From positions 43,054-107,053 of the forward strand of contig MNCI01014444.1 of the NCBI GenBank assembly GCA_015680685.1: a stretch of 64,000 bases of DNA. Reading direction: 5' to 3'. The notes below the pieces were generated by a model. It had not been told where the DNA came from. It made no database searches and saw only the letters and a program-made list of their open reading frames with translations. Source of the DNA: Gnetum montanum. Its lineage: Eukaryota > Streptophyta > Gnetopsida > Gnetales > Gnetaceae. Shown here in pieces: positions 1 to 12,451 of the stretch; the first letter of the stretch is position 1; every line of letters starts with the position of its first letter. The position numbers and the translations under genes are program-made.

Positions 1-459
1 ATTTTCTTCGTACACATAATATCTAATATATCATATATTTAACATTTTCCATGACATCTAGGGACAGGATGTCACAATGCCATCAACACAACACAACCTT
101 AATATCAATTCATCATAACATGATTTTCCAAAAAATACTAACTCTCTAATGTACATAATATCATAACACAATCTACGAAAAACCACTAGTATCATAGTCA
201 TATATGTATAACATGGTATCACATGAATTGAGATCATAGCTATTGATGCTCATTCTTCCCCCACTATTCTAGTACCCTACTAGCTACAAATATCACACTA
301 TACATTTAGTAAGATTAATGTGCATAATCATGGTAAGTCAGAATCATAATCTCAATATTATAAGGTCTTAAAAAATATCAATAAATAATCATAACTAGCT
401 ATACACCCCTCATAAACCCAAACATATCTAATCACATGCATAAGAAACATAACATAATA
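1..459. other. AT-rich stretch, possible 3' end/LTR of R1
   Basis: No coding signal. It lies directly downstream, on the minus strand, of the chromovirus pol remnant at 460-1860, so it should hold that element's 3' untranslated region and perhaps the start of its 3' LTR. On the minus strand there is a purine-rich run around 250-265 and a TGTGACATCCTGTCCC sequence around 70-86, either of which could mark an LTR start. The second LTR is not visible, so the boundary cannot be fixed. Confidence 0.3.
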
Positions 460-1860
460 TCATGGAGCCCTATGGTAAGGAGTTACACTCTTTACACAAG
501 AATATTGCTCTTAGAAGATCTCTAGATACTCAACTTGCATATTTAACTCTACTTTTCATGTTGTCTTATGAGATTTACATTTATTCCACAACATCTTCAT
601 CATATTTACTTTCTTGGTATGAAGTTGCCAAACTATCCTATTAATGATCTGAACTAATCCCTCTACATCCGTAATATTGGACTATAGTTATAGTACTACC
701 TAATCTATGACATGTGTCTTATCTAATACATATCTCCTTAACATAAACACATGGAAAACATCATTTATCCCTACTAGTTATGGTGGTGATGCCAATCTAT
801 AAGCCATCTTTCCAAATATCTCCAATATCATAAATGATCCAATGTACCTAGTTGCATATTTTTCCTTTCATCCAAATTGCTTTAGGTTCTTCAAGGATGA
901 CATACTAATAAACATATGATTATTAATCAAAAAATCTAATATTTTCATACATTAAATAACATCAAATGCCTTCTTGTCCTATGATACTCTTAGCTAATCT
1001 TATATAATTTAAACCTACTTTGTGTTCTACAACATCAAATTTGTTTTTACATAAGGTCTATCATCAATAGTATTTCAACACAACAAGGTTATGCACAGTT
1101 AGCCCTATAACATCTCATATAGTGTTCTTATAACTATTATTAGAAGTAAACTTTACAAGAGGAAACATCTAATCTCAACTATCTTTTTATTGGAGGATAG
1201 ATGCATATAACATATTTTTTGAGTTTTGATTTACCCACTTTATCTGCTTATTGGTCTTACATGAAATGCTAAACTTAGGTTTAGTTATGTGTCCATAACC
1301 CTCTACAATTATTTCTTAAAATGGGATATAAATATTACATTTCAATTACTGATAATCTTCCATGGAATACCATGTAACTAAACAATCTCTATGATGTATA
1401 ATGTATAACTAGGTTATCTTCCCTATGTCCACTGTATCTCTAGTAGAAAGGAAGTAAATAGACTTTGTAAACAAGTCTACAATCACATATATAGCATCAT
1501 GCCCTCTTTGAGTGTGATGTAACTCAATAATAAAATTCATCCCAATAGTCTCTCACTTTCACAATATAATATCAAGGGAGTGTAATGATCCAATAGCTCT
1601 TTGATGATGTATGTTCATTTGCTGGCATACTAGGAAGCCAAAAACATATTTACCAACATCTCTCTTAATACGAAGCCATCAATAGCTATGTTAGAAGCTC
1701 TAGTACATCTTGTTACTACTATCATGCATTTGATATTTACTCAGGTGTATCTCAGCTAATAGTCGAAAACATAACATAATTGAAATACGTATTCAGTCAT
1801 CTCTTCAAAGTACACCTTGATTGTTAATTGTAATGGCTCCATCTAGAGTAACCTATTTCT
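460..1860 (-). pseudogene. R1: Ty3/gypsy chromovirus integrase and C-terminus, decayed
   Basis: Read on the minus strand in shifting frames, this is the 3' half of a plant chromovirus polyprotein. In order there is the integrase zinc-binding region ending in CQQ (about 1620-1760), the start of the catalytic core with HTQRGHDAIYVIVD followed by LFTKSIYFL (about 1430-1530; the Asp of VIVD is a core residue), the C-terminal barrel with RYIGSFMILE and MAYRLASPP then DVFHVFMLRRY (about 730-860), and a tail like the end of a chromodomain (TTWEVE, about 490-520). Integrase inserts element cDNA into host DNA; a chromodomain biases the target site. Many stops and frameshifts make it non-functional. 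RT and RNase H are not seen, because the sequence is cut at 1955 by the LTR of R2. This family is distinct from the other elements here. Confidence 0.8.
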
Positions 1861-1954
1861 CCAACTCTCTATTCCAAGAATCCTACTATTGCAAATTCCA
1901 TAAATTATCATAAAAATTTAACTAAATGATCAAAGTACTTAGTTTATTAATGAC

Positions 1955-2768
1955 TGATGAGCCATGATATCGTGTACGTGATATCACATATGCGATATTG
2001 CATCCGCCACGTGATATTGCGTCCTACCTCATCTTCTATAACTAAGAGGTAGCGCCCTATGTTCCAAGAAGTAAGACTTAGACCCCTAGCTAGATTCTTG
2101 TAGTTTATTCATTCAATAGTTAGAATAATTTCTGTGTGCCAATAGTAGGAGTCATAGAGTGAATGGATCTTTATTCGAGCAATTTGTACCTGAGCACACA
2201 TTTGTGTAAGGCAATAAAGAGGAACTTTATGATAAACCTTGCAGCATATAGACTAAGCTAATTAGTAATTAATTATTGTTGAATGTTTAATACTTTCCTA
2301 GCTAATTAATCTCTCTCTCAACCTTCAATCCTCTTAGTTAAGTACACTCAATACGATCGCTTCGAGCATGCGTGTAGCACTTGGTAACCCAGTAACGAGT
2401 AGCGTTTGGTAATCCCAGCAACGTTGCACTAGTTCAAGATGTGTACGGAAAGTGGGAACATATATTGGTATTAGGAACATTTAGAACTTAGTTAATGAAT
2501 AGTTAATATAAGTTAGTCCCTTAGTTTTCTCTCCATTTCCTTTATTAGCATAAGACATAAACAATATAAAAGTTATAAAAATTATATACCTCAAGCTTAC
2601 TTAACCATACAACTGTGACAGTACAAGTAAGTTTGGGAAGACAATGATTGATTAACCCTGAGTGTTCCATTAAGGTGCATAAGCACTTAGTCCTTAGAGT
2701 TTGACTAGATTGCATGTGAGACACTCGTATTCGTATGGTTGAGTGTACGGATACCTCGCCACTCATCA
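1955..2768 (+). repeat. R2: LTR of an Athila-like element
   Basis: It begins TGATGAG and ends CTCATCA, the inverted ends shared with R4. Inside are a U3 array of GATATC/GATATTGC motifs (about 1965-2025), a weak TATA-like TCTATAACTAAG (about 2035), an AATAAA signal at 2213-2218 followed by the family's conserved stretch ending in ACCTTGCA, and a primer site one base after the end. No second LTR or matching target duplication was found (left flank ATGAC). It abuts the R1 remnant, so R2 probably landed in or beside R1. Confidence 0.8.
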
Positions 2769-2769
2769 T

Positions 2770-2786
2770 TGGCACCGTTGCTAGGG
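2770..2786 (+). other. R2 primer binding site (tRNA-Asp type)
   Basis: TGGCACCGTTGCTAGGG sits one base after the LTR. It matches the complement of the plant tRNA-Asp 3' end (TGGCGCCGTTGCCGGGG) except for two transitions (G to A at position 5, C to T at position 13). This primer is characteristic of the Athila branch of Ty3/gypsy. Confidence 0.85.
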
Positions 2787-2927
2787 ACTTAGTTTTTTGT
2801 GCGCTGCGTTTTTGTGTGCTGCGTAGAACATAGGAAATCATTCATATCATTGGAACGCTAAAAAAAACCCTTAGGATTAATCAAAGAAAGATAAGACAAC
2901 GGTGCATTGCACACCAAACAAGACAAA

Positions 2928-3483
2928 ATGTCTTCTTCTTCGCATAAGAGCACTTCATCACCTAGGACTAACACAAGAGATAGTTGGTGGCATAATACAC
3001 GTAACCAAGATTCTCCACCATGATGAACAACTACATTGGAGAGACTTGGAGGGTAACATAGTGTTTCCTCTAGACCGATCAGTCCCCAACATGCTCCTTC
3101 ATGCTCTCACACGAATAGGCATGCCGCTTTTATATGTGGAATACATTGCATGCAATCATGACATAAGGGACTATCATCCCATAGAAGTGCCATGTCAAAG
3201 GAACTTGCAACAGGAGAGATACCATACATTCTTGAAGGGTAAATGGCCCCATAACACTCCGCATGTCTTGAGCGAAATTGAGGGTGGTGAACCTACTTCA
3301 ATAGGTTCCCCACGAAACAATGTTCCTACTCCTAACGATGTTCAAGAGGTGGTGTATCAGAACCTCCACTCCACTATTCACAACCCTGGTTCTAATACCC
3401 ATGAACACGAAGTGTTCAATGAGGAAACACAAACACACGATAAGGGTAGACATTTTGATCGTGATCACGATCAAGGCCGAGAC
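2928..3483 (+). pseudogene. R2 gag N-terminal fragment
   Basis: The ATG at 2928 (AAAATGTCTTCTTCT) aligns with the gag start of R6 at 38340. An indel shifts the frame, and the rest reads in the frame open from 2902 to 3576. It matches the gag N-terminal domain of R4: WRDLEGNIV, then PNMLLHALTRIGM, DIRDYHPIEV, and a tail with SEIEGGEP and DHDQGRD. Gag forms the virus-like particle. Homology to gag stops at about 3483, after which the sequence is R3 ORF3 read from the other strand, so the copy is truncated by a rearrangement and lacks capsid, PR and pol. Confidence 0.75.
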
Positions 3484-4178
3484 CACTTGCTTGTTCTCAT
3501 TGTTGTGTTAAGGTGGAAGGCCATAATTTTAAAGTATGCATGCTACATCATGGTGAGTGCACCAAACTCCTTATGATTGAATCCATAACACCACTACGTC
3601 CATTCCTTTTTGACACTAAGATCTACCTACATTGGAATCTCTACTAAATTTTCCCCAGTTTTTGATAATCCAAGGGCCTCTACAATGGCCTTCACTGAGT
3701 AGGACACTAATATTTTCTTGATCTTGATTATTTAATTGATGTATTGATTATTCTAGAACAAGTATGTCTCTCCCATGTACCACTCCCCATTAGAAGTGAT
3801 TGTGGGCAATATGGGAGAGTTGTGTAATTGAGTTTTGACTTATAATAGTGCAAAATCCAAGAAAGGTCAAAAATTTAACTTTTGGAGCACTAACTTCTGA
3901 ACCTTTTTATTCACAATTTTCTTAAGATAAGCTTCCATCAAGGTAATCCCAAGGATTGGTCTAGGCTCAGGAGCCTCATCTTGGTGAGACTATTCAGTCG
4001 TAGCTACTTCCTTAGGAATCTATTAGACAAATTTCACTTTAGGTTTCTCTTAAGGAGGTCCCATGGCATAGGTCTCTACTTGCTCATGGGGTTGTTCTTG
4101 GCCTCTTCCTATTTGTGGTCATTTTTCCCTTGGTTTGGACGATTCTCCTTCCTATGCATGCTTTTCCTTAGGTGCCAT
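3484..4178 (-). pseudogene. R3 ORF3 (post-pol ORF), truncated
   Basis: It starts on the minus strand with ATGGCACCTAAGGAAAAGC directly after a splice-acceptor-like TTTTGACCATAG and runs leftward. It aligns along its length with ORF3 of R7 (55378-56070), for example AGTGGTACATGGGAGAGAC and GTGGTGTTATGG shared in order. Read through its stops it gives a basic, glutamine-rich start (MAPKEKHA) and a region corresponding to the transposase_32-like part of R7. Several stops and indels are present. Only the first ~700 bases remain because of the junction at 3484. Athila elements often carry an extra, env-like ORF here; whether this one is related to env cannot be told. Confidence 0.65.
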
Positions 4179-6264
4179 CTATGGTCAAAACATAACCAAG
4201 GATTAGCATTCACTATGTAACTTATAACATTTAAATACCTTATCTTTTTGGGTAGTTACACTTAGGCTAATTTTGAACCATGGTAGATTGATTATTTTAT
4301 TATTTCTTTAATGATTTTTAACTTAGAATGTTACTAGATCTTGTTGGAAGGGTGTAACTCTTATAATTTGATGTTTTAATGTTGATTTCTTTGTTTAACC
4401 TTTGTGAGAGTTAGAAAAATTTCAAAACAATTTTCATCAAAAACTTAAGGTTTGTGGTCCCCATGACAAAGAGCTTATCTCTAGTAGCTATAGGGTTGAA
4501 GAACGAAGTGATTCGAACAAACAATTAGGAAGATATTGCTCTTGGAAGGTTTTGGGCTCTAAAAAATTGAAAAACTCCCCTCTTGTTTTGAAGCAAATGT
4601 AAAAATTGCTAAGTGTGGCCACCTATATATAGGTATGTGGATCCCTGTGTTGAAGGGACCCCATATATAGGGTTTCATTTATGCATGGGCTCCATCGATA
4701 AGTACCCATATATGAAGCCTATGACCAAAATTCTTACCTTTAAAAAATATGAAAAATAGAGAGAGTTTAAGCATGAAGTTTATATTTTTAAAGACCTAGA
4801 AAAGTTATGAATATGATGAAATATCAAAGAGGGCTTGATAATTCATGAAAATGTAGAAATTGGTGGGAGAAGGAAATTGCATTGGGAAAAATTCCTTAAG
4901 GAGCACATAGTTGGATGCCCAACTGGGAACACAAAAGATTTGACTATGAGAAGCCTAAGGATAAGGAACTTGACCAATCCAAATAAGAGATATGCAAGTG
5001 GGTCCTCTCTATAGTAGGCTCATACCCTTTTTTCCTTTGCATAACTAGAACTAAGGAGTTCGTGGGCCCCATAGTTGATTAATGAATATGAAAATTTAAG
5101 GACCAAATTTGGAAGAATCTACCTAAGAATTTCAACACATTAGACTAAGACATTGGACAAGACATGGAAACCAACAGTGAGGTGAGTTATGAAAAGCATC
5201 GATTGATGAGAGAGGAGATGGAATGAAGTTCCTAATCATCATCACATGAAGTCCCTTGTGGATCTTATGGTTAAATGACCTAATAAAGTCCATCCTTAGT
5301 CTAGATCAGAACCAACCATCTTTAGTAACTTTACATCACCACTTTAAGAATAGTCCAGCACCTCAAGAGATAAGAATGCTCTAACAGATCAATCATTGTT
5401 CCTTATTTGAGAAGAAAAGAGAAGTAGGAAGTGAGAAAGAGCCATAGTTAGAAGGAACCTTCAAGCATGGGTGTCATGTCTTTCTAGTCTCATAACTAGT
5501 GCTTGTAGCTCATTATTTTGTCTAAGGGATGTGCTTTTAATTTCCATCAATTTTTTTGGATTTTAAGTTTTTATGGATTTTTGGATGGGAGCCACACCAT
5601 GCAAAGACTTATTAGCTTTCTATTATTGGTCGACACGAAAGGGTAACAAATCCATGAAAACACAATTACACTCAAGTAAGTAGAAAGGTAGAGAGAGTGT
5701 TGAATCCCCTTAAAGTCATACCCTTTGCAAACCTTTGAATCTTTTCTAAGTTCGAAATCTACTAAGGTCATAAATTTGTTAAAGTTTCATTAATGAAAAA
5801 GGGATCTCATATTCTCAAAACAAGGAAGATCATAGAGTCAATGAATGGGTGGATGATGTGGACTCACTACCTATTTCATGAAAAAAAAATTTCCTTAGTT
5901 ATCAATCATCAAAATTCAAAAATAGAAACCAAACATTAGCATTCAAAAATATTAAGTATAAATCACCATTCGTAAATAGCTACAACATTACTATGTCTTG
6001 TTGGAAATCAAGCAATTTATTAGAAAATAAGAAAAATTCATACCAAAATATAAAAGAAATTAGAAAATGTTCAAAAAAAGTTAAAATGTACTAACAATGT
6101 TGTAAAACAAAAAATGGAAAAATAACAAAGTGTAAAACAAAAAGGTGTAAAATTAACAAGGTGTAACAAAAAAATTATAAAATAAAGAAAATAGAGAACA
6201 AAATAATGCAAAACAAAAAAGTATAAAAATTGAGGAGCCACTTTTATGATTAACATGGATGGCC
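4179..6264 (-). other. R3 post-pol spacer ending in a splice acceptor
   Basis: Noncoding, about 2.1 kb between the pol stem-loop and ORF3. It holds blocks shared with R4, R6 and R7: CTTTGCATGGTGTGG (complement at 5592-5606), the ACAAGCACTAGTTATG-like block (about 5495-5515) and the AACAAAAA-rich array. At its downstream end it has a branch-site-like GCTAAT (complement 4202-4206) and an AG at 4179-4180, immediately before the ORF3 ATG. This suggests ORF3 was made from a spliced RNA. Confidence 0.6.
6090..6230 (-). repeat. R3 degenerate GTGTAAAACAAAAA array
   Basis: Irregular repeats of GTGTAAAACAAAAA on the plus strand (TTTTTGTTTTACAC in element sense). The same array lies at the same place in R4 (16260-16400), R6 (43950-44060) and R7 (53260-53345). 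Confidence 0.7.
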
Positions 6265-6297
6265 ATCTCTCCCATGACTAAGTTGAAAGGAGGAGAT
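6265..6297 (-). other. R3 post-pol stem-loop (decayed)
   Basis: ATCTCTCCC and GGAGGAGAT flank a 15-base loop. It is the mutated counterpart of the perfect 9-bp stem in R4 (16437-16469) and R6 (43875-43907), located next to the integrase end. Confidence 0.6.
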
Positions 6298-7680
6298 TTG
6301 AAAAATCAAGCAAGGGTGTCCATCAAATGAGCCATTGCTTGCACTAACTTTCTTTGGCTCAAAAAAGGTTTGGCTTATTGCATCTTGATCAATTACCTTT
6401 AATTTTAGCTCTTAGGTTTGTATATTAGCATGGACCTAGAAGGAAACGTTTCATAAATGACATAAGGCCTTTTCCATAATATTTGGAACTTAGTTTGTTG
6501 AGGTACATGTGTGGGGTTCCAGTAAAGGACCTTGTCTCTAGGTTAAAATTTTACTTTCCTTATTCTAAGGTCATGATGTGTTTTGTTGAATGCTTTGTGC
6601 ACTTCATTCAAAGACAGGGACATTAATTGATTCTTATTTACTACATTATGGTTGATCAATATTTATTTTTGTACTAGGGTAAGGTCAAGATCAAGGTCAC
6701 ATGTTGTTGAAAGTGTATAGAGCTTGGATTAAATTGAAAGAGTTGGTAATTTTCTATACACTAGCTTATAGGGAGAGCAGCTTATAGGGAGTTTCCATGT
6801 GGAGTGGTAGGTCCAAAGGGCATCATTGAGTTTTGTGTTCCAATCTCTCCTATATTTGATAATTGTTCTCATTAGGATTTTTGAGATCTTCCTATTGGTA
6901 ACCTCAGCTTGACCTTTGGCTTGAGGGTGGTAAGGTGGTGTTAATTTATGTTCAACTTCCAAGCGTTGCATGAACTTGTGAAAGATAGTGCCTATAAAAT
7001 GAGTGCCATTGTCAAAAATTAGTGCACATGGTAGCCCAAACCTATTTACAACATTTTGTTATATAAACTGAGCAATAGTGGAAGACGTATAGTTGGTGAT
7101 AGTTGCTGCTTCTTGCTTATTTTGCACAATAGTCAACAATGACTATTATGTAGGCTTTTTAATTTGACATGGGTGTGATGGAACCCATGAAATCAATACC
7201 CCATATGTCAAAGGGTTCTAGTGGTTGAATCCACTGTTGAGGTTCCTTCATTTAAGTGGTCATCCCATCATTTCGTTGACAACATTCACAAGAATGGATG
7301 AATTGGTGGGTGTTCCTACAAATTGTTGGCCAATAATACCCTACCTTCAAGATTTTAATGGCCATGCATCACCATGCATAGTGGCCCCCATAAAGACCCG
7401 CATGAATATCTTAGAGAATATGTAGTTGATCAACATCAAGGAAAGACCAATGAATTAGGCCATCGATGCACATCTTATAAAGGTGTCTATTAATATTCAT
7501 GAAGCATTTGTCCTGATGAAGATACTATTGCTTCTTCTGGTGGTCCAAGTCTTGTGGCATCTCATGAGTGAGAAGATAAGTGAGGATGCCATCGTACTAT
7601 GTAGTCTCAATGGGCACATATTCATTTATTGCATTGACAAAGAGGAGTTCATCAGAAAATTAATCAGAGAATGGGTTATC
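6298..7680 (-). pseudogene. R3 integrase, decayed
   Basis: Minus-strand reading gives the catalytic core with all three acidic positions recognisable: GIDFMGSITPMSN (about 7160-7200), RFGLPCALIFDNGTHFIG (about 6990-7040) and GQAEVTNRKI (about 6890-6915), then the block at 6729-6971 that runs to SPYKLVYRKLPTLSI. Upstream lies an HHCC-like zinc region (about 7370-7500, with LHILQDIHAGLYGGHY). Downstream is the C-terminal domain ending near the stem-loop. It would join element cDNA to host DNA. Stops interrupt it (for example after PMSN), so it is inactive. Confidence 0.8.
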
Positions 7681-8950
7681 CTATTCTTTGTTATTCCATC
7701 GTAATCGAGACAAGTGATTAGCAACCACATTTTCTCTTCCCTTCCAATCTACCATTGTAAGATCGAACTCTTGTAAGATCACTAACCACTATATAACATG
7801 GGGGCTCACCCTCAAATTTCTTATGAGGAAGCACCTGACACTATGGTTAGTGTGTACAAACACTTTGTATCCAAGCACATAGTTCTTGAACTTCTCCAAT
7901 GCATACACCACTTCCATTGGCTCTTTCTCTGTTGTGATGTAGTTAAGCTTTGCATCCATAATGCTTTAGCTTGCATAGTGGATATAATAAGGGTGTTTCT
8001 AATCATCCACTTATGTAAGCACAACATTTAAGGCATAGTTCAATGTGTTCATCATGATGTGAAATGGACAGGCTAATCAAGTGCTCATAGAATTGGAGTT
8101 CCTATGAGCTTCTCCTTGAGATGCTGGAATGCTTTTTGCATTCCTTGATCCATATGAATGGAGCATGTTTCTTTGTAAGCTCAACCAAAAATTTAGCTAG
8201 TGTATCTAAGGAATAACTAGACATTTTTAATGATTTTTGGTTGGTGGGTTAGGATTTACCTTAATTCCTACTTAAGAAATCCTAGTCCCCAACATAATTC
8301 CCTCTAGGATCATCAAATGGCTCATTTTTCAGTTGAGTTAAAGATTGGTCTCCATGCACCTTTTAAGCACTTGCTCAAGGTAGTTCATGGCTTGCTCAAA
8401 TGTAGTACCAAAAGTGGAGAAGTCATCCTAAAGACTTCCACTTTGCTACCAATCTGCTGTTAAAAATGCTTAAGACAAGGGATTGGAAGGTTGCAGGGAC
8501 ATTACATAGACCAAATGACATCTTTCTATCTACAAAATTCCCCTAAGGACTCATGAATGTTATTTTGTCTTGATCTTTTAGTGCTATTTGAATCTAGTTA
8601 TAGCCACTGTAACCATCCAAAAAGCTATACAAACAATACCTAGAAATAGTATCCAATACATGGTCCATAAATGATAATGGAAAATGATTTTTGAACATCA
8701 CCATGTTTAACAACTTAAAATCAATAAACACCCTCGACTTGCCACCTTTCTTTGGCACAATCACAAGTGGACTAACTCACTCGCTATTCGCAATTAGATA
8801 AATGAACCTTGCCTTGAGGAGTTATTCAAATTCCTCTTTAATGATCTTCTTCAATTTGGGATTCAGCTGCCACTATGGCTACCTCTTTGGTTTGATGGAA
8901 GGATCAGTATAGATTGGATGCTAGCATAATCTAGGATCAATCCCAATGAG
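7681..8950 (-). pseudogene. R3 reverse transcriptase and RNase H, decayed
   Basis: RT blocks on the minus strand: EWVSPLVIVPKKGGKSR then VFIDFKLLNM (about 8710-8800), HFPLSFMDHVLDTISRY followed by SFLDGYSGYN (about 8600-8690) and MSFGLCNVPATFQ (about 8490-8540). The YxDD region (VFMDDF in relatives) is too broken to read, and a stretch around it is lost or rearranged compared with R7. RNase H and its linker follow (about 7690-8000) with WLVILQEFDLTMVDWKGRE then NVVANHLSRLRW. The wording matches Athila-type RTs (SYNQIPIAPEDQEKT-like block). The enzyme copied element RNA to DNA; this copy cannot. Confidence 0.75.
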
Positions 8951-9419
8951 TTTAGAATATGACCAAGCAAATGATGTTGGCCATTTCTTAACTATGTTTA
9001 GCAACATCTTTTTCTACTTAGAAGCAAGATTGACATTGATTATTACTACCTTGGCATTTTTCAGAAATGCATACTCCATATTGGTCAATAGAGTTTTCAA
9101 CTCTAAGGGATTCTATTTAAAATTTTCAAGGATTTCCAACTCTCCCCAATAAGTATCATTAGGTTCATCATCGAAGAGTTTGTGATAAACTTGCTTTAGT
9201 TCATCCATGTATTCAACATAGGCACATGTTAAGCTCTCAGTTGGTTCCATGCAAAGTGTGTTTCCTTCAAGATTAGTTGTTAGCCACTAGATTCCCTCCT
9301 ACTTTGTGGCTATTACATATAGGCACTTTTGAATTTTAGATTCTTCTGCACAATGCCTACATTCTTTGATTGATGTGGTTTTGATAGACCATGATTTCTA
9401 CACATAGTTACACCCTACA

Positions 9420-10060
9420 TAACTATACATGATGCATGAAATTCTCTTCTTCTCAATCTTTTCAAAAGCAATTTCCTTGGAAATTTCTAAGGAAAGATCT
9501 CTAATACCCATTTGTGCATCAACAATGCTCGACCAAGCCGTTTACATAATGATTGGGAAGTCTCCCTTGTAATTGTTAACCTTGATCACTAGGAAATCAA
9601 TAGGATAGGATCACCCATAAATAATGGTTGCAATGTCCTTCACTAACCCCAAGGGAACAATGATGGACTAATCTACCAATTTCAAACAAATATTGTTGTT
9701 CTTGAGAGGAGTCAAGTTCTAGGCTTTGTATATTTTGTGAGAAATCATATTAGCACCAAAACTTAAATCAAGAAGAGCCTTGCAAGTATCATTCCCAATT
9801 ATTTTCAAGTAGATGAGTAGACTTCTAGAATTAGCTTTTTTCCTAGGAAGGTTGCCAGCCTTGATCCAATCAGATATAGCATGGGTTAACATGACTATGT
9901 GGATCTTGGGAGGCATTTGGTTAGAAGGGTTCTTGGAAGGAAGAGATGCAAAGGATGAAGGAGACATAGGGCAACTAGCCACATGAGTCGATGAGGACTT
10001 TGTAGAACTATTGGGTTGAAAGAATGGTCTTTTTATGGGTCTAGATTTTGAACCACTCAA
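9420..10060 (-). pseudogene. R3 aspartic protease region
   Basis: The 113-residue open segment at 9719-10060 reads MLTHAISDWIKAGNLPRKK and then KALLDLSFGANMIS, matching the PR of R6 and R4. The active-site triad, usually DLGS in this branch, appears as DLSF. Further on, past stops, come PLGLVKDI then FLVIKVNNYKGDFPIIM and DAQMGIRDLSLEISK. Protease cuts the Gag-Pol polyprotein. Stops and the altered catalytic loop mark it as inactive. Confidence 0.75.
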
Positions 10061-12293
10061 TGGAGGAATTGGATGTAAGTTAACGATGCTATGAGCATTA
10101 TGTTGTTGTAGCTATGTGAGAATATCTCCCTACATGGATGGAGTAGGTAGTAATTAGATTGAGGAAGGAGGGACATACATTGAAGGATGAGGAGGATATT
10201 TAGGAAATGGGGATTCCCATTTGGGAGATGGAGAACAAGCTCTATAGTACTTCGGAGGGTAGTAGTAACAATGAAAAGAAGCATGACTAGAAGAGTCACA
10301 TAGAGACATGGGTTGCTAAACATGGTATCCATATAGATTTGGTCACCTGTAAGGGTGTTTCTACCTTAGTAGTGGCATTTCCCATGACTATGGATGTTGC
10401 CATTGATGATACTGCTCATATGATTGTGGTGGATCTCCACATGGATAGTAAGCTTGTTGTTGGTGGAACTATCTGGGATTTCCTTGAGGATAAGGCAATC
10501 TTCTAGGTGCTTGCCTTCTTTCTAGCCTAGGATTTAGAGCATACATCCCAAATTTCTACAAGTATAACACAATAGGGCAACATTTCTTAGGATGTTCATA
10601 TTTACAAATGTCACATCCACCATCATCATCTAATTTTGACTCCACAACCTCTTCTACCGCAGTAGCCTTGTCCTTACCCCTTTGATAAGCACATTCAACT
10701 TCATTCCTTCTCCTATGATCACGATCACTACTTTATCCTTTGGATTCTTCTATAATTTTTCAAAGTAGTTTGGAATTTTTCATCCAAATTTTCCACATTT
10801 TGTCCACCTTGGTTGAAATTTTAGAAACAGATTTTGAATTGGTAAGGTTTTTTGTTGCATCACTTCATCAAGTGATGCATCCCCCTCATTGTCAAAAATT
10901 TGGACATACCTTTTTTTTATAGAAGGATCCTAATTATATTCCTCAGCATCTTCTTGTTTCCTCAATTCTCCTTCTTATGTAACCTACTTAATCAACCTTT
11001 GGATCTGATGGGCTCTAAGTTCTAATAATCTCCATATATGATATGGAAAAATTGTTCCTACTGAGAATAACCATGGCTAAGACATCTATGGAAAAGGGAA
11101 TAATACCTATCCATGGCTACATCCAAGGATTCATGTGTTCCCTGTTGCTAGCCTTAGGTCTACTTTCTTAATTTGGACACTCTGAAGTATGTTTGATATT
11201 TTTCATTAAATAGCTCAAGCATTGTACTCCATCTACGAATTAGTTCCAGATCCAAAGAGTGGTACCAAATTTTAGCTTCTTTTATGAGTGTCTTGGGAAA
11301 TAGTTTAAGTTTCTACTAGTCATTCTCTATGTTCTAAAAGTCACAAGCATTGGGAAAGACTTGAAGATGGATATGTGAATCTAAGTTATATTTCCCCTCA
11401 AACCTGGGATATTTTTCATATCTAACTTCTTGATTCTACTATTTTTTACATGCCTGGTTAGAATCTAACTACCTCAATGATGTTTAGCATGCTTCAAGAT
11501 ACAAGAAAAGGTTCATCATCATCATGATTTTGATGATTCCTATGATGTCCTATGCTACCCATTCATTCATGGTGGGGCCTATGATCATTGTTGTTCCATT
11601 GTTCACCTCCATCATGGTTTCATTCTCTATAGTTTTGGTTTGATTCAAAGGAGGAAGAAGAAGATGTAGGTAAAGAGGATGAAGAGGGAGGAGAACTTCC
11701 TTCACCATGGTATCTACCATATCCTCTCTTCTTATCATGACCATGATCATTAGATTTATCTTCATCATGATGAGGCTTGATCCCTTACCTCGACTTCCAC
11801 TTTTACCTGAACCAGGATTGTTGATAGTAGATCATAAGTTTGGGTTCAAGCCCTCTTCACTAGAGTCAAGGGGTGGAGAATCTTCATGTTAAGAACCCCC
11901 AAATGGAGGATCCTCATTATCTTTTTGGTTTAGCAAGAATAAGGGATTAGTGAATAGTTTCCTCTTCATAGCTTCATGGTGCTTCTTCTAGTGTCAATCT
12001 CTTTTGAGTTGTGTTTTGATGGGATGGTAGTCCTGATAGTCATGGTCCTACACAACGTATTCTTTATGAAGATCTCGGATGCCTAACCTCTTAAGAGTTT
12101 GGAGCAACATCCCAAGAATAGATTGGTCAGGCAGTAACACAACATTGCCTTCCATATCTCTTCATCGCAGTTGTTCATCTTGGTGTAGGATAAAGGTGAA
12201 ATTAGGCACAAACTCATCTAGATGAGTATATACCACTTTGAATTCTTGGGCCACTAGTAGTTTTGATTCATCATACTTTTAAGAAGAAGAAAT
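10061..12293 (-). pseudogene. R3 gag, decayed
   Basis: Minus-strand gag in broken frames. The N-terminal domain (about 12030-12260) reads KVVYTHLDEFVPNFTFIL and then DMEGNVVLLPDQS and DYQDYHPIK. The capsid region follows (about 11080-11450). A zinc-knuckle-like CDICKYEHPKKC lies at about 10577-10618, then a Pro/Tyr-rich linker (about 10100-10540). The place of the start codon is ATT (complement of 12291-12293) where R2 and R6 have ATG. The protein would form the particle core. Confidence 0.7.
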
Positions 12294-12433
12294 TTTCACT
12301 AAGAAGAAAAATAACAATGTGCTTTAAGTATAATTATTATTATTACTTAACTTATTACAACTTTAGGGTTTGTTCCAATGATCTTAAATAATATTTACTA
12401 AGTCCTAGAGAGCGCACGTAGCAAACTACAAGT

Positions 12434-12450
12434 TTCCCAATAATAGCCCA
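12434..12450 (-). other. R3 primer binding site (decayed tRNA-Asp type)
   Basis: TGGGCTATTATTGGGAA on the minus strand, one base after the LTR, fits the tRNA-Asp complement after one deleted base and several transitions. Its place, next to the LTR end and upstream of gag, supports the call. Confidence 0.65.
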
Positions 12451-12451
12451 A

